Positions 16,645 through 25,780 are shown, numbered from the stretch's first letter. The stretch is DNA of 64,000 nucleotides from CAVTWH01 sp963738365 (GCA_963738365.1 CAVTWH010000010.1:186001-250000); one strand, 5' to 3'. Program-made: numbers and translations. Notes: a model not told the origin generated them from the sequence alone.

Positions 16645-17595
16645 TCAGGCCGGTCCGTGCGGTGTCGCCGCGCCGGTCGACGGCTGTGACTCGGCGCCCG
16701 AACGGACCGGCCGGAGGACGAACTCATACCGCAGCAGTTTGACGCCGTCGGTGCACGGATGCGGCGCGAACGCCGCTTCGAAGCTCGCCCGCCGGATGAC
16801 CCGGTTGGTGATTGACCCGTAGCAGAATGCCCGGTACTCGGGGGTGAAGAACATCTCGGCCAGCAGTGCCATCGAAGGGTCGAGGACCTTGGATTCGCCG
16901 TCGGAGTCGATGACCCGCAGCCAGGAGTGGCGGCGCAGCCGGGAGCCGCCGAAGATGAACCCCGGCTCCAGTTCGGTCGGTATGCCGAGGTCGAGCAGGT
17001 CGCGCATCAGCACGCGACAGAGCGCGTCACAGTCGCCGACCCTCCGACGCAGGGTACTGGCCATGTCGGGCGACAGCGTGGGCGGCGTGAAGTGGAAGCG
17101 GTACCTGGTGGTGAGACGTTCCCAGGCATCCCGGATTCGCGGGTCCAGCACCGTCGCGCTGTGTCCGCTGGATTCGACGTACCCACGCCACTGTGCTCTG
17201 CCCGGTTGGATCTCCTCGCTCTCCCACCGTACGTCGGGTAGGGCGGGCACGCTCCACTCAGGTGTCGGGCAGTCCTGTGCGCGGGGGCATTGGGCCCAGC
17301 CGGTGATCTCGTAGCTTCGCGAGGTGATCCAGTCCGCCCGGAACGACTTCAGGATCCGGGCGAAGAACACCATTTCCCGCTCGGGCCGGGAACGGCCGGA
17401 ACCACTGACCAAACCCAGGTTCCACAGGTCGTAGTTGTCGTACCGTCCGCCGTCGCGGAACAGCCCGGCGGCGACGAGCTGCTCGAGCTGCTCCGGGGAG
17501 CAGCGCAGAACGTCAAGAGCCTGATCCTCGCTGGACCACACGCGGTGCTCAGGCGGGCTCGGAACAACCAGGCGCAACGCCTCGACGAGACTCAT
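16645..17595 (-). CDS. Transglutaminase-fold protein, candidate amide synthase
   Basis: The 316-residue protein has a transglutaminase-like catalytic triad: Cys189 in RRVGDCDALC, His223 in RRHSWLRV and Asp239 in VLDPSM, with the expected spacing. GGAGG lies 5 nt before ATG 17595. In andrimid biosynthesis a transglutaminase homologue (AdmF) forms an amide between carrier-bound substrates; here the neighbouring ACP and ligase suggest a comparable acyl-transfer. A protease or deamidase role is also possible. The first 150 residues match nothing I recognise. Confidence 0.75.
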   Translation of the reverse strand: MSLVEALRLVVPSPPEHRVWSSEDQALDVLRCSPEQLEQLVAAGLFRDGGRYDNYDLWNLGLVSGSGRSRPEREMVFFARILKSFRADWITSRSYEITGWAQCPRAQDCPTPEWSVPALPDVRWESEEIQPGRAQWRGYVESSGHSATVLDPRIRDAWERLTTRYRFHFTPPTLSPDMASTLRRRVGDCDALCRVLMRDLLDLGIPTELEPGFIFGGSRLRRHSWLRVIDSDGESKVLDPSMALLAEMFFTPEYRAFCYGSITNRVIRRASFEAAFAPHPCTDGVKLLRYEFVLRPVRSGAESQPSTGAATPHGPA

Positions 17596-17637
17596 CGGTA
17601 CCTCCGACAGATTCAGCACACGGATCAGCACGCAGGG

Positions 17638-18438
17638 TCAGTTACCAGAACTCTCGTAGCGCGAGAGCCCGCGCCGGAATACGGCCACGCCGAGCCAGAG
17701 ACAGTAGACGGCGACGGCTGGCGTCAGGAGCCCGAGCCAGCGGGCTGTTCCATTGGAGAGGACGGCGGCCGCGGGGAAGTAGCTCATGAAGGCGTACGGG
17801 AGCACCGCGGTGATGGCGATCCGCACGACCAGGCCGTAGATGGTGATGGGGAAGCGGGCAAGTTCACCGAGTGAGTGCATCGAGAACGCGAACATGGAGT
17901 ACGGCGAACGCAACCAGAAGGCCGCGCAGTTCGTGAGCAGGTTCAGCCCGACCTTGACGCCGGCGGCTGAGATCACCAGTAGCACCGTCAGCGCGACGCG
18001 GCCGACATTCCACCCGACCTCCACGTGACTTGTCGCCGCGAACAGAGCGGCGCCGCCGAGGACGAGGTTGCCCAGCCCGTTCATGCCGACCTGAGAACCG
18101 AGTACCTGGAGCACCGGTGGGTACGGCCGCACCAGCAAGGCGTCGAGTTGGCCCAGGTTGACGGTGACCGCCATCGTCCAGGCGCCCTGAGCGAAGAGCA
18201 CGCTCAGACCTTCCGAGACGACGACGAGCGCGTAGATGAGCACGACATCCCAGAACTGCCATCCGTTGATCCGTGGGATGCTGCGGAAGATCGCCCAGAG
18301 GAACACCACGCCGATGCCCTGCACCAGCACCGCGGACAGACTCATGATCCAGAAGTCTGCTTCGTACTCCAGGGTGGCCCGCACGTGCGCGCCCAGCAGC
18401 CGGCGGTACAACCACAGGTTCCGTCTCAGCTCAGCCAC
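17638..18438 (-). CDS. ABC-2 type exporter permease (subunit 1)
   Basis: The 266-residue protein has six predicted membrane helices and the ABC-2 layout of the DUF990 permease pairs (LLVRPYPPVLQVL loop after helix 3). Its start overlaps the upstream permease by 8 nt. Together with the second permease and the ATPase it forms a heteromeric efflux pump, probably exporting the product of the cluster or providing self-protection. Confidence 0.88.
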   Translation of the reverse strand: MAELRRNLWLYRRLLGAHVRATLEYEADFWIMSLSAVLVQGIGVVFLWAIFRSIPRINGWQFWDVVLIYALVVVSEGLSVLFAQGAWTMAVTVNLGQLDALLVRPYPPVLQVLGSQVGMNGLGNLVLGGAALFAATSHVEVGWNVGRVALTVLLVISAAGVKVGLNLLTNCAAFWLRSPYSMFAFSMHSLGELARFPITIYGLVVRIAITAVLPYAFMSYFPAAAVLSNGTARWLGLLTPAVAVYCLWLGVAVFRRGLSRYESSGN

Positions 18439-19276
18439 CGTGCACCGTCAGCTTTCGACACGCGCCGGACCACATGGCCCGCGCCAACCACCACAGGCCC
18501 ACCGACCAGACGCCCTGAACCGCCACCGCGGTCGTCGCGGCGCTGCCGTGCAGGCCCCCGCTGTACAGCAGCGCCGGGGTCGAGGCCATGCCGGCGAACG
18601 GCAGGTACGCGCTGGCGACCCGTATCCAGCCGGGCAGGAAGGCCAGCGGTACCAGCGCCCCGGAGCACAGCGTGATCAACGCGATCCGGGCGGACTGTAC
18701 GCCGACGTAGTTCTGTGTCCAGAAGACCAGCAGGCCACTGACGTACACGATCCCGAACCGCAGCGGGAAAACCAGCAGGGCGGAGACGACGAACAGGCCC
18801 CAGGTGTGCGGGTCGGGCAGCGGTAGGCCACCGAAGATCAGGGCGGCCACCAGGGCCACGGCTACCGCTGTGCCGGCCTCGTAGACCACGAAGCCCAGAC
18901 TCTCGGCAAAGCGTCCCCACTGGTAGTCGACGGGACGGACCAGATCCAGCGCCACGTCGCCCTGCCGGATGCGGTTGGCCATGCGGTAGTCCGTGTAGCT
19001 GGACACCAGCGAACCGGCCACGAAGGCCACCAGCAGGTACGCCTTCATCTGCGGCCAGTCGAACCCGTGACGGCTGCCGGCGGACAGCACCGAGCGCCAC
19101 AGGTACAACATGGACAGCGCCGCGAAGGCCGAGGCCAACATGCCGAACAGGAAACTCGTCTGGTAGGCCAGCAGGCTGCGCAACGCGGTGCGGGCCATCT
19201 GCCGGTAGGCCCGCAACCGGCGTACCCGGGTGTCGGCGGGCAGCGGCGCGGCGGCCGCGACCGTCGCGGACGTCAT
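18431..19276 (-). CDS. ABC-2 type exporter permease (subunit 2)
   Basis: The 281-residue protein has six predicted membrane helices, an N-terminal Arg-rich cytoplasmic part (TRVRRLRAYRQMARTAL) and the same DLVRPVDYQWGRFAE loop as the partner permease. ATG 19276 overlaps the ATPase stop (ATGA). It pairs with subunit 1 to form the transmembrane channel. Confidence 0.88.
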   Translation of the reverse strand: MTSATVAAAAPLPADTRVRRLRAYRQMARTALRSLLAYQTSFLFGMLASAFAALSMLYLWRSVLSAGSRHGFDWPQMKAYLLVAFVAGSLVSSYTDYRMANRIRQGDVALDLVRPVDYQWGRFAESLGFVVYEAGTAVAVALVAALIFGGLPLPDPHTWGLFVVSALLVFPLRFGIVYVSGLLVFWTQNYVGVQSARIALITLCSGALVPLAFLPGWIRVASAYLPFAGMASTPALLYSGGLHGSAATTAVAVQGVWSVGLWWLARAMWSGACRKLTVHGG

Positions 19277-20298
19277 GAGGTGGACTCCGCGGCCAGCTCC
19301 CCCGCGTAGACCTTGCGCACGACAGTCTCGATGGCCGGTTCGTCGATGTGCATGTCGACGATCTCCGCCTCCGCGAGTACTGCGGACAGGACCTCCCGCG
19401 CCCCCAGCGCGATGCGGTCAAAGGTCACTGTGAGCTCGTGGTCGTTGGATCCCAGCCGGACCTGTGCCGCCGGCAGGCGCCCGGCGATACGGCCGACTCC
19501 GGTCAGGGCCTCCGCCAGCTCGAAGGACATGGTGCGCTCCCGCACATGCAGGTCCTTGACCGTTTGCAGGTCGCCGTCGTAGACCACCCGACCCGCATCG
19601 ATGATCACGATACGTTGGCAGAGTTCCTCGATGTCGGCGAGATCGTGCGTGGTGAGCAGCACCGTCGTGCCGTCCGCGACAAGCTGGCGGACGAAGGAGC
19701 GCACCCGATCCTTCACGGAGATGTCCAGACCGATCGTCGGTTCATCCAGATAGACGACCCGGGGTTCATGGATCAGTGCCGCTGCGAGGTCGGCTCGCAT
19801 GCGCTGCCCCAGGGACAGTTTCCGGGCGGTCTTCGGCAGCAGCTCGCCGAGCCCGAGGACGCTGTCGAGCTGCTCGAGCCGGGCCTGGTAGCGCGGGCCC
19901 TTGATGCCGTGCATGTCCCGCAGCAGCTCCAGCGACTCCCGGACGGGCAGATCCCACCACAGCTGTGTGCGCTGCCCGAAGACGACCCCGACGCGGCGGG
20001 CGTTCTCCACCCGGGCCCGGTGCGGCACCAGCCCATCGACGAACACCTGCCCGGAAGTCGGCACAAGGATTCCCGAAAGCATCTTTACCGTTGTCGATTT
20101 GCCGGCTCCGTTGGGTCCGACGTATGCCACCGCCTCGCCTTCGGCGATGTTCAGGTCGATGCCGGCCACCGCGACGTGGTCGGAGTACTTCCGTTGCACC
20201 AGATGCCGCAGAGAACCGCGGATTCCCGGGCCCTTGGCAGGCTTGCGGAACACCTTCCGCAGGCCCACCGTCTGGATCAACGTCACCTGGGTGAGCAT
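19273..20298 (-). CDS. ABC exporter ATP-binding protein
   Basis: The 341-residue ATPase has Walker A GPNGAGKST, Q-loop FGQRTQLWWDL, signature LSLGQRMRADLAA, Walker B VVYLDEPT and H-loop TTHDL. The FGQRTQLWW region and the C-terminal domain of about 80 residues are typical of ATPases paired with DUF990 permeases. ATG 20298 is chosen; upstream in-frame codons extend into the divergent promoter. It is the first gene of the minus-strand acyl operon. Confidence 0.92.
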   Translation of the reverse strand: MLTQVTLIQTVGLRKVFRKPAKGPGIRGSLRHLVQRKYSDHVAVAGIDLNIAEGEAVAYVGPNGAGKSTTVKMLSGILVPTSGQVFVDGLVPHRARVENARRVGVVFGQRTQLWWDLPVRESLELLRDMHGIKGPRYQARLEQLDSVLGLGELLPKTARKLSLGQRMRADLAAALIHEPRVVYLDEPTIGLDISVKDRVRSFVRQLVADGTTVLLTTHDLADIEELCQRIVIIDAGRVVYDGDLQTVKDLHVRERTMSFELAEALTGVGRIAGRLPAAQVRLGSNDHELTVTFDRIALGAREVLSAVLAEAEIVDMHIDEPAIETVVRKVYAGELAAESTS

Positions 20299-20423
20299 GC
20301 ACGATTTTGAACCTGCCGCCAACTGTCTGATAGCGCCCAGCGGAAGAATCAAGTATGCCGACATGGAAATATCCCAAGATTTGAGACCGGGGATCAAAAT
20401 CAATGTCGTAGGTGCATGATCTT
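20299..20423. promoter_or_regulatory. Divergent promoter region of the acyl cluster
   Basis: About 125 bp, clearly more AT-rich than the surroundings, separate the exporter operon and the condensation-protein operon. It must carry both promoters. No clean palindrome stands out; the motif ATCCCAAGATTTGAGACC and the ATGGAAATAT stretch are the least GC-rich parts. Confidence 0.5.
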
Positions 20424-22088
20424 ATGTCACCAGCGAAACGGAGACGCGTGGATATCGACTTTCGCGCCCCGACCGATCGGGCCGCCAGTCTGACCTGGGG
20501 GCAGCAGCGAGTGGCGCAGCTGATCGCGGATCTCCATCCTGATCACGCCACACTGAACCTCAGGTTCGCCTGCGGAATCGAGCCAGGCACGGCAATCGGG
20601 GACATCGCGTCCGCGCTCCGCGACATGGTCGAGGCCTGCGAATCAGTTCGGACCCTGTTCAATCCCGGTGCGCCCGCTGGACAGCAGCAGCGGGTGGTGG
20701 CCGAGGGGCGCGTGGTGGTCGGGGTCCGTACCGTGCAGGCGGCCACCTTCGCCGAGGCGGACGAGTGGGCAGCGGAGTTGGCGGCGGCCGAGTTCGCGGC
20801 CGACGAGCTGCCGATCCGGATGAGCCTCGTGGTCGACCAGGCCGGGCCGAACTTTCTGCTGTTCGCGATCAGCCACCTCGCCTCGGACTTCCTCGGCGCC
20901 CGCTGGCTGCTCTGGCCCCTGCGCCACATCCTCCGCCCGCTGCGCAACCCGCTGCCCGACGAGGAACCCGCCGCGACGCAGCCGGTCGACGTCAGCCTGT
21001 GGGAGAACAGCGATGCTGGCCGCAAGGAAGGCGGCCGCGCCCTCGACCGGCACGCACGCAGCCTCGCCAGGATGCCGCAGAGCATGCTCCCCCGGCCGCC
21101 GATCCAGCCGCTGCACCCCCGCTACCAGTACGTGGAACTCCAGACCTCGGCCGGGGCGTGGTGCCTGAGCCACCTGGCCCAGCAGCACGGTGTGAGCGAG
21201 TCCGCGGTGGGTCACGCCGTCCTGTGCCTGATACTGGCCCACGTCAGTGGGCTGCGCCGGGCACATCTGCAGGTATGCGTGGGCAACCGGGTCGATCGGC
21301 GGTTCGCCACCGTGGTGGGTTCGCTCACCCAGGACGTACCGACCTGCGTGACGGTTGACGACAGCGACTTCGACACCCTGCTACGGCGCTCGGCCGGTGC
21401 CGTGGGCCAGGCCACGATGACGGGACGCTTCCCGCACCACGGTCTCGCGGAGGTACGCAGGCGCGTCGAGACCGACCGGGGCTTTCCGCTCGACCTTTCC
21501 TTCTGGCTCAACAGCCGGCTGTTCGTTCCGGTATCCGTCGAAGCACCGACCGAGGCGCAACTGCGCGACGAACTTCCCCGGACCTCGGTCCGCTGGCTCG
21601 GTGGCGACGAACGCAGCACCAGCACCCTGTTCTGCTACCTGGACCGCGTCCGGGATGTGCTCACCGTCCGCGCGCTCGTGGACACCGCCTATCTCACCCG
21701 TGACGAGGCCGAGCAGTGGCTGCGGGCGTTCGAGTCGATTCTGGTCAACGCGGTACTGCGGCCCGAGCGCGGGGCCCGGGAACTCGTCGCGGACACCGGT
21801 CTGGCGTCGTTCCAGGCCACGGAGGACTGGGTACAGCTCGACCACAGCTGGATCCACCTGCCCACCACAGCGCAGCGCCTGCGTGAGGCGCTGCCGGGGG
21901 TAGCGCTGCGGGTCTGCGTCGACCCGGATGGTGAGCGTCCCGGCCTGGTGGCGATACTGACGGATCCGAGCTCCGAATATGACGTGGCTACCCTGGCGGG
22001 CGGCGATGCCGTCGAGCGGCTTCGCGGGTGCAAGGTCGCGCTGTGGCCGCGCCGGTTTGCCCGAGAGGCAGAGAAGGTCAATCAATGA
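20424..22088 (+). CDS. Free-standing condensation-domain protein
   Basis: The 554-residue protein resembles NRPS condensation domains (LTWGQQRVAQL near the start, FAISHLASDFLGA at 148-158, GNRVDRRFATVVGSLTQDVP as the latch region). The active-site motif HHxxxDG appears as S150-H151-LAS-D155-F156, so the catalytic second histidine and the aspartate remain while the first His and Gly are changed. It could form an amide or ester between carrier-bound partners. ATG 20424 or 20412 are both possible. It begins the plus-strand operon. Confidence 0.82.
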   Translation: MSPAKRRRVDIDFRAPTDRAASLTWGQQRVAQLIADLHPDHATLNLRFACGIEPGTAIGDIASALRDMVEACESVRTLFNPGAPAGQQQRVVAEGRVVVGVRTVQAATFAEADEWAAELAAAEFAADELPIRMSLVVDQAGPNFLLFAISHLASDFLGARWLLWPLRHILRPLRNPLPDEEPAATQPVDVSLWENSDAGRKEGGRALDRHARSLARMPQSMLPRPPIQPLHPRYQYVELQTSAGAWCLSHLAQQHGVSESAVGHAVLCLILAHVSGLRRAHLQVCVGNRVDRRFATVVGSLTQDVPTCVTVDDSDFDTLLRRSAGAVGQATMTGRFPHHGLAEVRRRVETDRGFPLDLSFWLNSRLFVPVSVEAPTEAQLRDELPRTSVRWLGGDERSTSTLFCYLDRVRDVLTVRALVDTAYLTRDEAEQWLRAFESILVNAVLRPERGARELVADTGLASFQATEDWVQLDHSWIHLPTTAQRLREALPGVALRVCVDPDGERPGLVAILTDPSSEYDVATLAGGDAVERLRGCKVALWPRRFAREAEKVNQ

Positions 22089-23098
22089 GTTTGATTCAGG
22101 ATATTGCGTTGCCACCCGAGGTGGTCTCGGAAATCGAGCAGATCACCGCGACGCTGCCGGCAGACATCTCTTGTATAGCCACCGGGTCGATAGTGGAGGG
22201 CTTCGGCAACGCCAACTCGGACATCGACCTGTACCTCATCAACCCGAAGCGCGTCGCACGGCAGAGCACCTCCATCGGGCTGCGGCAGTCACGGTACGTG
22301 GATTGCGAATACCTGACGGTCAGCTATCTGGAGACGCTCGCGGCCCGGATGAACGGCCACACGTGGACTTCCCTACCGGACCTGACTTCCCAGGACTTCA
22401 GCCGCTACTACCGCCTGTCCGTTGGATTACCGGTGGTCGTGCACGAGAGCGTGGCCAAGCTGTCCGGGTCGTTTCAGCGGTCGATGGCGTGTCTGGCGTA
22501 CTCCCGGTGGGCGCTGCTGAGGGCATTCGAACACCTCGCGCGTGCCTCCTGCTGCCTGGCCACCGGCCTGTCGCGGCAGGCGGACCTGCTCGAGCGCGAG
22601 GCGCAGCTCTGGTACGCGACGAGCGTGCTGGCCGCCGAAGGGGAAGGGTATCCGGCGCTGAAGTGGGTAGGTGAGAAGGCGGCGCGACGCTTCGGGCGAG
22701 ACTCGCCGCGGTACCGGGAGTTGGTCGACGGCTGGCTGCGACCCGCGGCGGACATCACGGCCCGGATCGCACAACTGCGCTCCCAGGTCCAACTGCCCAC
22801 CGAGCTGATGACCCTGCTGACCGGACGCTCCTGCCACCTGGCCGACCGGGTGCGCCAGGTCGCCGGTTCCGATACGGACTACCTGATCCGCGCCGGCCAG
22901 TCGGTTGCCCAGACGCGGTCCGTCGCATCGCTGGTCAGCCGACGCCTGGCAGCCGGCGACTCCTGGGCACAGGCCACCGCGACCGTGGCCGGGCAACTCT
23001 CGGTACCCGTCGCGGAAGTCAGCGTCGGCGCCTGGATGTTCATGGCGCCGCTGCGCTCAGCGGGCTTCCTGTCGGTCGGCGTCGCGGAAGGGGCGTAA
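22085..23098 (+). CDS. Nucleotidyltransferase-fold protein
   Basis: The 337-residue protein has a Pol-beta-type NTase motif: ATGS-IVEGFGNANSDIDLYL (GS at 34-35, Asp46 and Asp48) with a third acidic position in VDCEYLTV. The remaining 230 residues are helical, a layout seen in kanamycin/aminoglycoside nucleotidyltransferase-like and MNT-HEPN-like proteins. It probably transfers an NMP to a small molecule or protein. ATG overlaps the condensation stop (ATGA). Placement in the operon suggests tailoring or self-resistance; this is inference. Confidence 0.75.
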   Translation: MSLIQDIALPPEVVSEIEQITATLPADISCIATGSIVEGFGNANSDIDLYLINPKRVARQSTSIGLRQSRYVDCEYLTVSYLETLAARMNGHTWTSLPDLTSQDFSRYYRLSVGLPVVVHESVAKLSGSFQRSMACLAYSRWALLRAFEHLARASCCLATGLSRQADLLEREAQLWYATSVLAAEGEGYPALKWVGEKAARRFGRDSPRYRELVDGWLRPAADITARIAQLRSQVQLPTELMTLLTGRSCHLADRVRQVAGSDTDYLIRAGQSVAQTRSVASLVSRRLAAGDSWAQATATVAGQLSVPVAEVSVGAWMFMAPLRSAGFLSVGVAEGA

Positions 23099-23100
23099 CC

Positions 23101-23715
23101 ATGCTGGTGACAACCGATCGGCTCGCCGACTGGCTGCGCCAGGCCCGGCGCATCAACGGCCTTCACCTGGAGGCGATGACGCAGTCATACGACCTTGACG
23201 GCGCCCTGAGCGCCGGCCAGCCTGAGCTGGCATGGCGGGCGCGTCAGCGAATCCTCGTCCTGTCCGCCGAACTGTTCCTGCAGGAACGCGGCCTCCGCTT
23301 CGACGTACTGCCCGACCTCGCGGAGCACATGAGTGCGGTGCTGGAAGCGCTGGAGGCCGTCCACAGTGACCACGCGGCCGAGGTCTGGGACATGGTGCTT
23401 CGCCCCGCCCCGACCGACGCCACGGAACTGGCCGCCGACATTCAGGCGACCATCGACTACTGCCGGGACGTGCTGGGCGTCGCCACGGTCGGCTCCCGGG
23501 CAGCGACGATCCGCGCCTGGGCAGACAGCGTGCGGCTGCTGCGGGAAGCCGCCAAGGACCTGGGCGTCGCGCAGTCCGACCAGTGGTACCTGCGGGACGA
23601 GACGCTCGCGGCCGAGCACCTGGACTGGTACGACGAAGTCATGGCCATAGTCACGGCCGAAAACCAGGGAAACAGCCGCACGGAGTCGGGGGGAACCAGC
23701 GATGTCCAGCAGTGA
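23101..23715 (+). CDS. Helical protein of unknown function
   Basis: The 204-residue protein is predicted almost entirely alpha-helical and acidic, without signal peptide or membrane segments. It follows the NTase gene by 2 nt and overlaps the carrier-protein gene by 14 nt, so it is co-translated. I recognise no family. Possible roles are a partner of the NTase or a scaffold for the carrier protein. Confidence 0.7.
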   Translation: MLVTTDRLADWLRQARRINGLHLEAMTQSYDLDGALSAGQPELAWRARQRILVLSAELFLQERGLRFDVLPDLAEHMSAVLEALEAVHSDHAAEVWDMVLRPAPTDATELAADIQATIDYCRDVLGVATVGSRAATIRAWADSVRLLREAAKDLGVAQSDQWYLRDETLAAEHLDWYDEVMAIVTAENQGNSRTESGGTSDVQQ

Positions 23716-23977
23716 GAGTCGCACACCTGAGGCCGTTCTCGGTCAGATCCTTGTGGCAGCGAGCGAAGCCTTCGGCCGGCCGGTCGCGGCAACCGACAAC
23801 TTCTTCGACCTGGAAGGCGATTCGCTGCACGCGCTGGATCTGATCACCCGGCTCTCCGACCGCCTCGGGGTCGAGATCGACATCGAAGCGCTGCTTCAGG
23901 CTGACGACTTCGCCGGGTTCGCGCAGGCGGTCGTCGCGTCGCTGTCCGAGCAGACCCAGTCCGGCGCCATGCCGTGA
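23702..23977 (+). CDS. Acyl/peptidyl carrier protein (second)
   Basis: The 91-residue carrier protein has the attachment motif LEGDSLHALDL (Ser41) and the FFDLEGDS loop that is closer to peptidyl carrier proteins than to FabD-type ACPs. Its stop overlaps the GTG of the FAAL-like gene, so that ligase is its probable loading enzyme. Confidence 0.9.
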   Translation: MSSSESRTPEAVLGQILVAASEAFGRPVAATDNFFDLEGDSLHALDLITRLSDRLGVEIDIEALLQADDFAGFAQAVVASLSEQTQSGAMP

Positions 23978-25701
23978 CCGGTGTCAGCCCGGCTGGTACG
24001 CCCTACCAATGGGTCGCCGGGCACGCCCGAGACAGTCCGGCGGCTACAGCCCTGGTCACCTGGCGCGACGGTGCACCGGTGGAGCAGCTCGACTGGGCCA
24101 CCCTCGCCCGCCGGGTCGACCAGGCATGCGCGGGCCTCACCAGCGCCGGAGTCGACAGCGGTGACCGGGTCATCATCGCGATGCCCAACGAGGCGGGCTT
24201 CGTCACCGTGCTGGTCGCCTGCGCGGGCATCGGGGCGATTGCCGTCCCCGCACCGCCGCCCACCGGCGGCCGCGTCGAGGCGCTGCGCGGGCGGCTGCTC
24301 GGAATGATCCGCGCCTGCCGTCCGGCGTTGATCGTCACCGCCGACACCAACATCGCGGCAGTGACCCAGCTCGTCTCCCAGGCGGGCGAACGATGCGCCG
24401 TCGTCGGCGCCACCGACGTGATCGCCCACCAGCCGGGGGCGGCGACCGCCGACCAGCGGATACCGGACGCCGACGACGTGGCGTTCCTGCAGTTCACCTC
24501 CGGCTCGACAGGCCACCCGCGAGGCGTTGTCGTCCGTGCGGGCGCGCTGCACGCACAGTGCCGGCAGGCGGCGGCGGCCTACCAGGAGTCGCCCCGCGAC
24601 GTGGCTGTCTCCTGGGTGCCGCTGTACCACGACATGGGGCTGGTGACGGCGGTGCTGCGTCCGCTGCACACCGGATACCGCACCGTGCTGCTCCGGGCGG
24701 AGGAATTCGTCCGCTCGCCGGTGAGCTGGTTGGAAGCCATCGACCAATGTGGTGGAACGCTGTCCAGCGCGCCGAACTTCGGCTACGAGCTGTGCGTCCG
24801 GAAGGTAGCGCCGGACGCGGTGCGCTCCCTTGACCTGCGGCGGTGGCGGGTCGCCCGCAACGCCGGCGAAGTGGTACGGCCCAGCACGGCCGACCGGTTC
24901 ACCAGTCACTTCGCCCCGGCCGGGTTCGCCGACACGGCGCTCTGTCCGTCATACGGACTGGCCGAGGCGACGCTGACCGTCACGACCTGCACGCCGACGG
25001 TACGACCCGGGCGGATCGCGGTACAGCGCGAGGCACTCGCCAACGGGCAGGTGGTGCTCGCGGAGCCCACCGACGACCCGATCGGCACGCAGTGGCTCCT
25101 CGCGTCCGGTATCCCGCTGCCGGGAACCGACGTGTGCATCAGCGGGCAGGACGCGCAGAAGCGCGTCGGAGAGGTACTCGTCAGAGGCCCCCAGCTGTCC
25201 CCCGGGTACTGGGACCCGGACGGCGCCGTTCGACCCAACCGCCCATCCGTGGACGACTGGTACCCCACCGGCGACCTCGGGGTCCTCAGCGACGGTCAAC
25301 TCTTCGTCCTCGGTCGGGCCGACGACACGCTCGTCGTGAACGGTCGCAACTTCTTCGCCGCGGACATCGCGGCAGCCTGTCAGAGCGTGCCCGAGGTCCA
25401 CCGAGGTCGCGTCGCGGCCTTCGTCGACGAGGTCGCCGCCAGCGCGGGCACCTCCAGCGTCCGGCTCATCGCCGAGGTCGCCAAGGACGTCGACACCACC
25501 CCGGCGCAACTCTCCCACCTGGCCATCGCGGTGAAGCAGGCTGTCGCGCGTTCGCTCGATCTGTACCTGACCGAGGTGGGCTTCGTCCGGCACGGACAAC
25601 TCCCGGTCACAACCAGCGGGAAGGTCCGCGTCTCAGAAGTACGCCGGCGGTGCGCCAACGGACACTTGGCGCTGCTGTCCGCGCAGCGCGACCCGAACTG
25701 A
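23974..25701 (+). CDS. Fatty-acyl-AMP-ligase-like adenylating enzyme
   Basis: The 575-residue ANL protein has the FAAL-type core motifs FTSGSTGHPRGVV, WVPLYHDMGLV and SSAPNFGYELC, followed by PSYGLAEATLTV, WYPTGDLGVL and the terminal TTSGKVR lysine. FAALs activate fatty acids as acyl-adenylates and pass them directly to a carrier protein rather than CoA. GTG 23974 overlaps the carrier-protein stop. It ends the plus-strand operon and is followed by a hairpin. Confidence 0.9.
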   Translation: MTGVSPAGTPYQWVAGHARDSPAATALVTWRDGAPVEQLDWATLARRVDQACAGLTSAGVDSGDRVIIAMPNEAGFVTVLVACAGIGAIAVPAPPPTGGRVEALRGRLLGMIRACRPALIVTADTNIAAVTQLVSQAGERCAVVGATDVIAHQPGAATADQRIPDADDVAFLQFTSGSTGHPRGVVVRAGALHAQCRQAAAAYQESPRDVAVSWVPLYHDMGLVTAVLRPLHTGYRTVLLRAEEFVRSPVSWLEAIDQCGGTLSSAPNFGYELCVRKVAPDAVRSLDLRRWRVARNAGEVVRPSTADRFTSHFAPAGFADTALCPSYGLAEATLTVTTCTPTVRPGRIAVQREALANGQVVLAEPTDDPIGTQWLLASGIPLPGTDVCISGQDAQKRVGEVLVRGPQLSPGYWDPDGAVRPNRPSVDDWYPTGDLGVLSDGQLFVLGRADDTLVVNGRNFFAADIAAACQSVPEVHRGRVAAFVDEVAASAGTSSVRLIAEVAKDVDTTPAQLSHLAIAVKQAVARSLDLYLTEVGFVRHGQLPVTTSGKVRVSEVRRRCANGHLALLSAQRDPN

Positions 25702-25780
25702 CCGAGAGCTCATCCCCGCTGGTCAGGCGACATGCGGGTACTCGTGGTCATGACTCGCAGCGAAGAGTGTTCGTGAGCAT

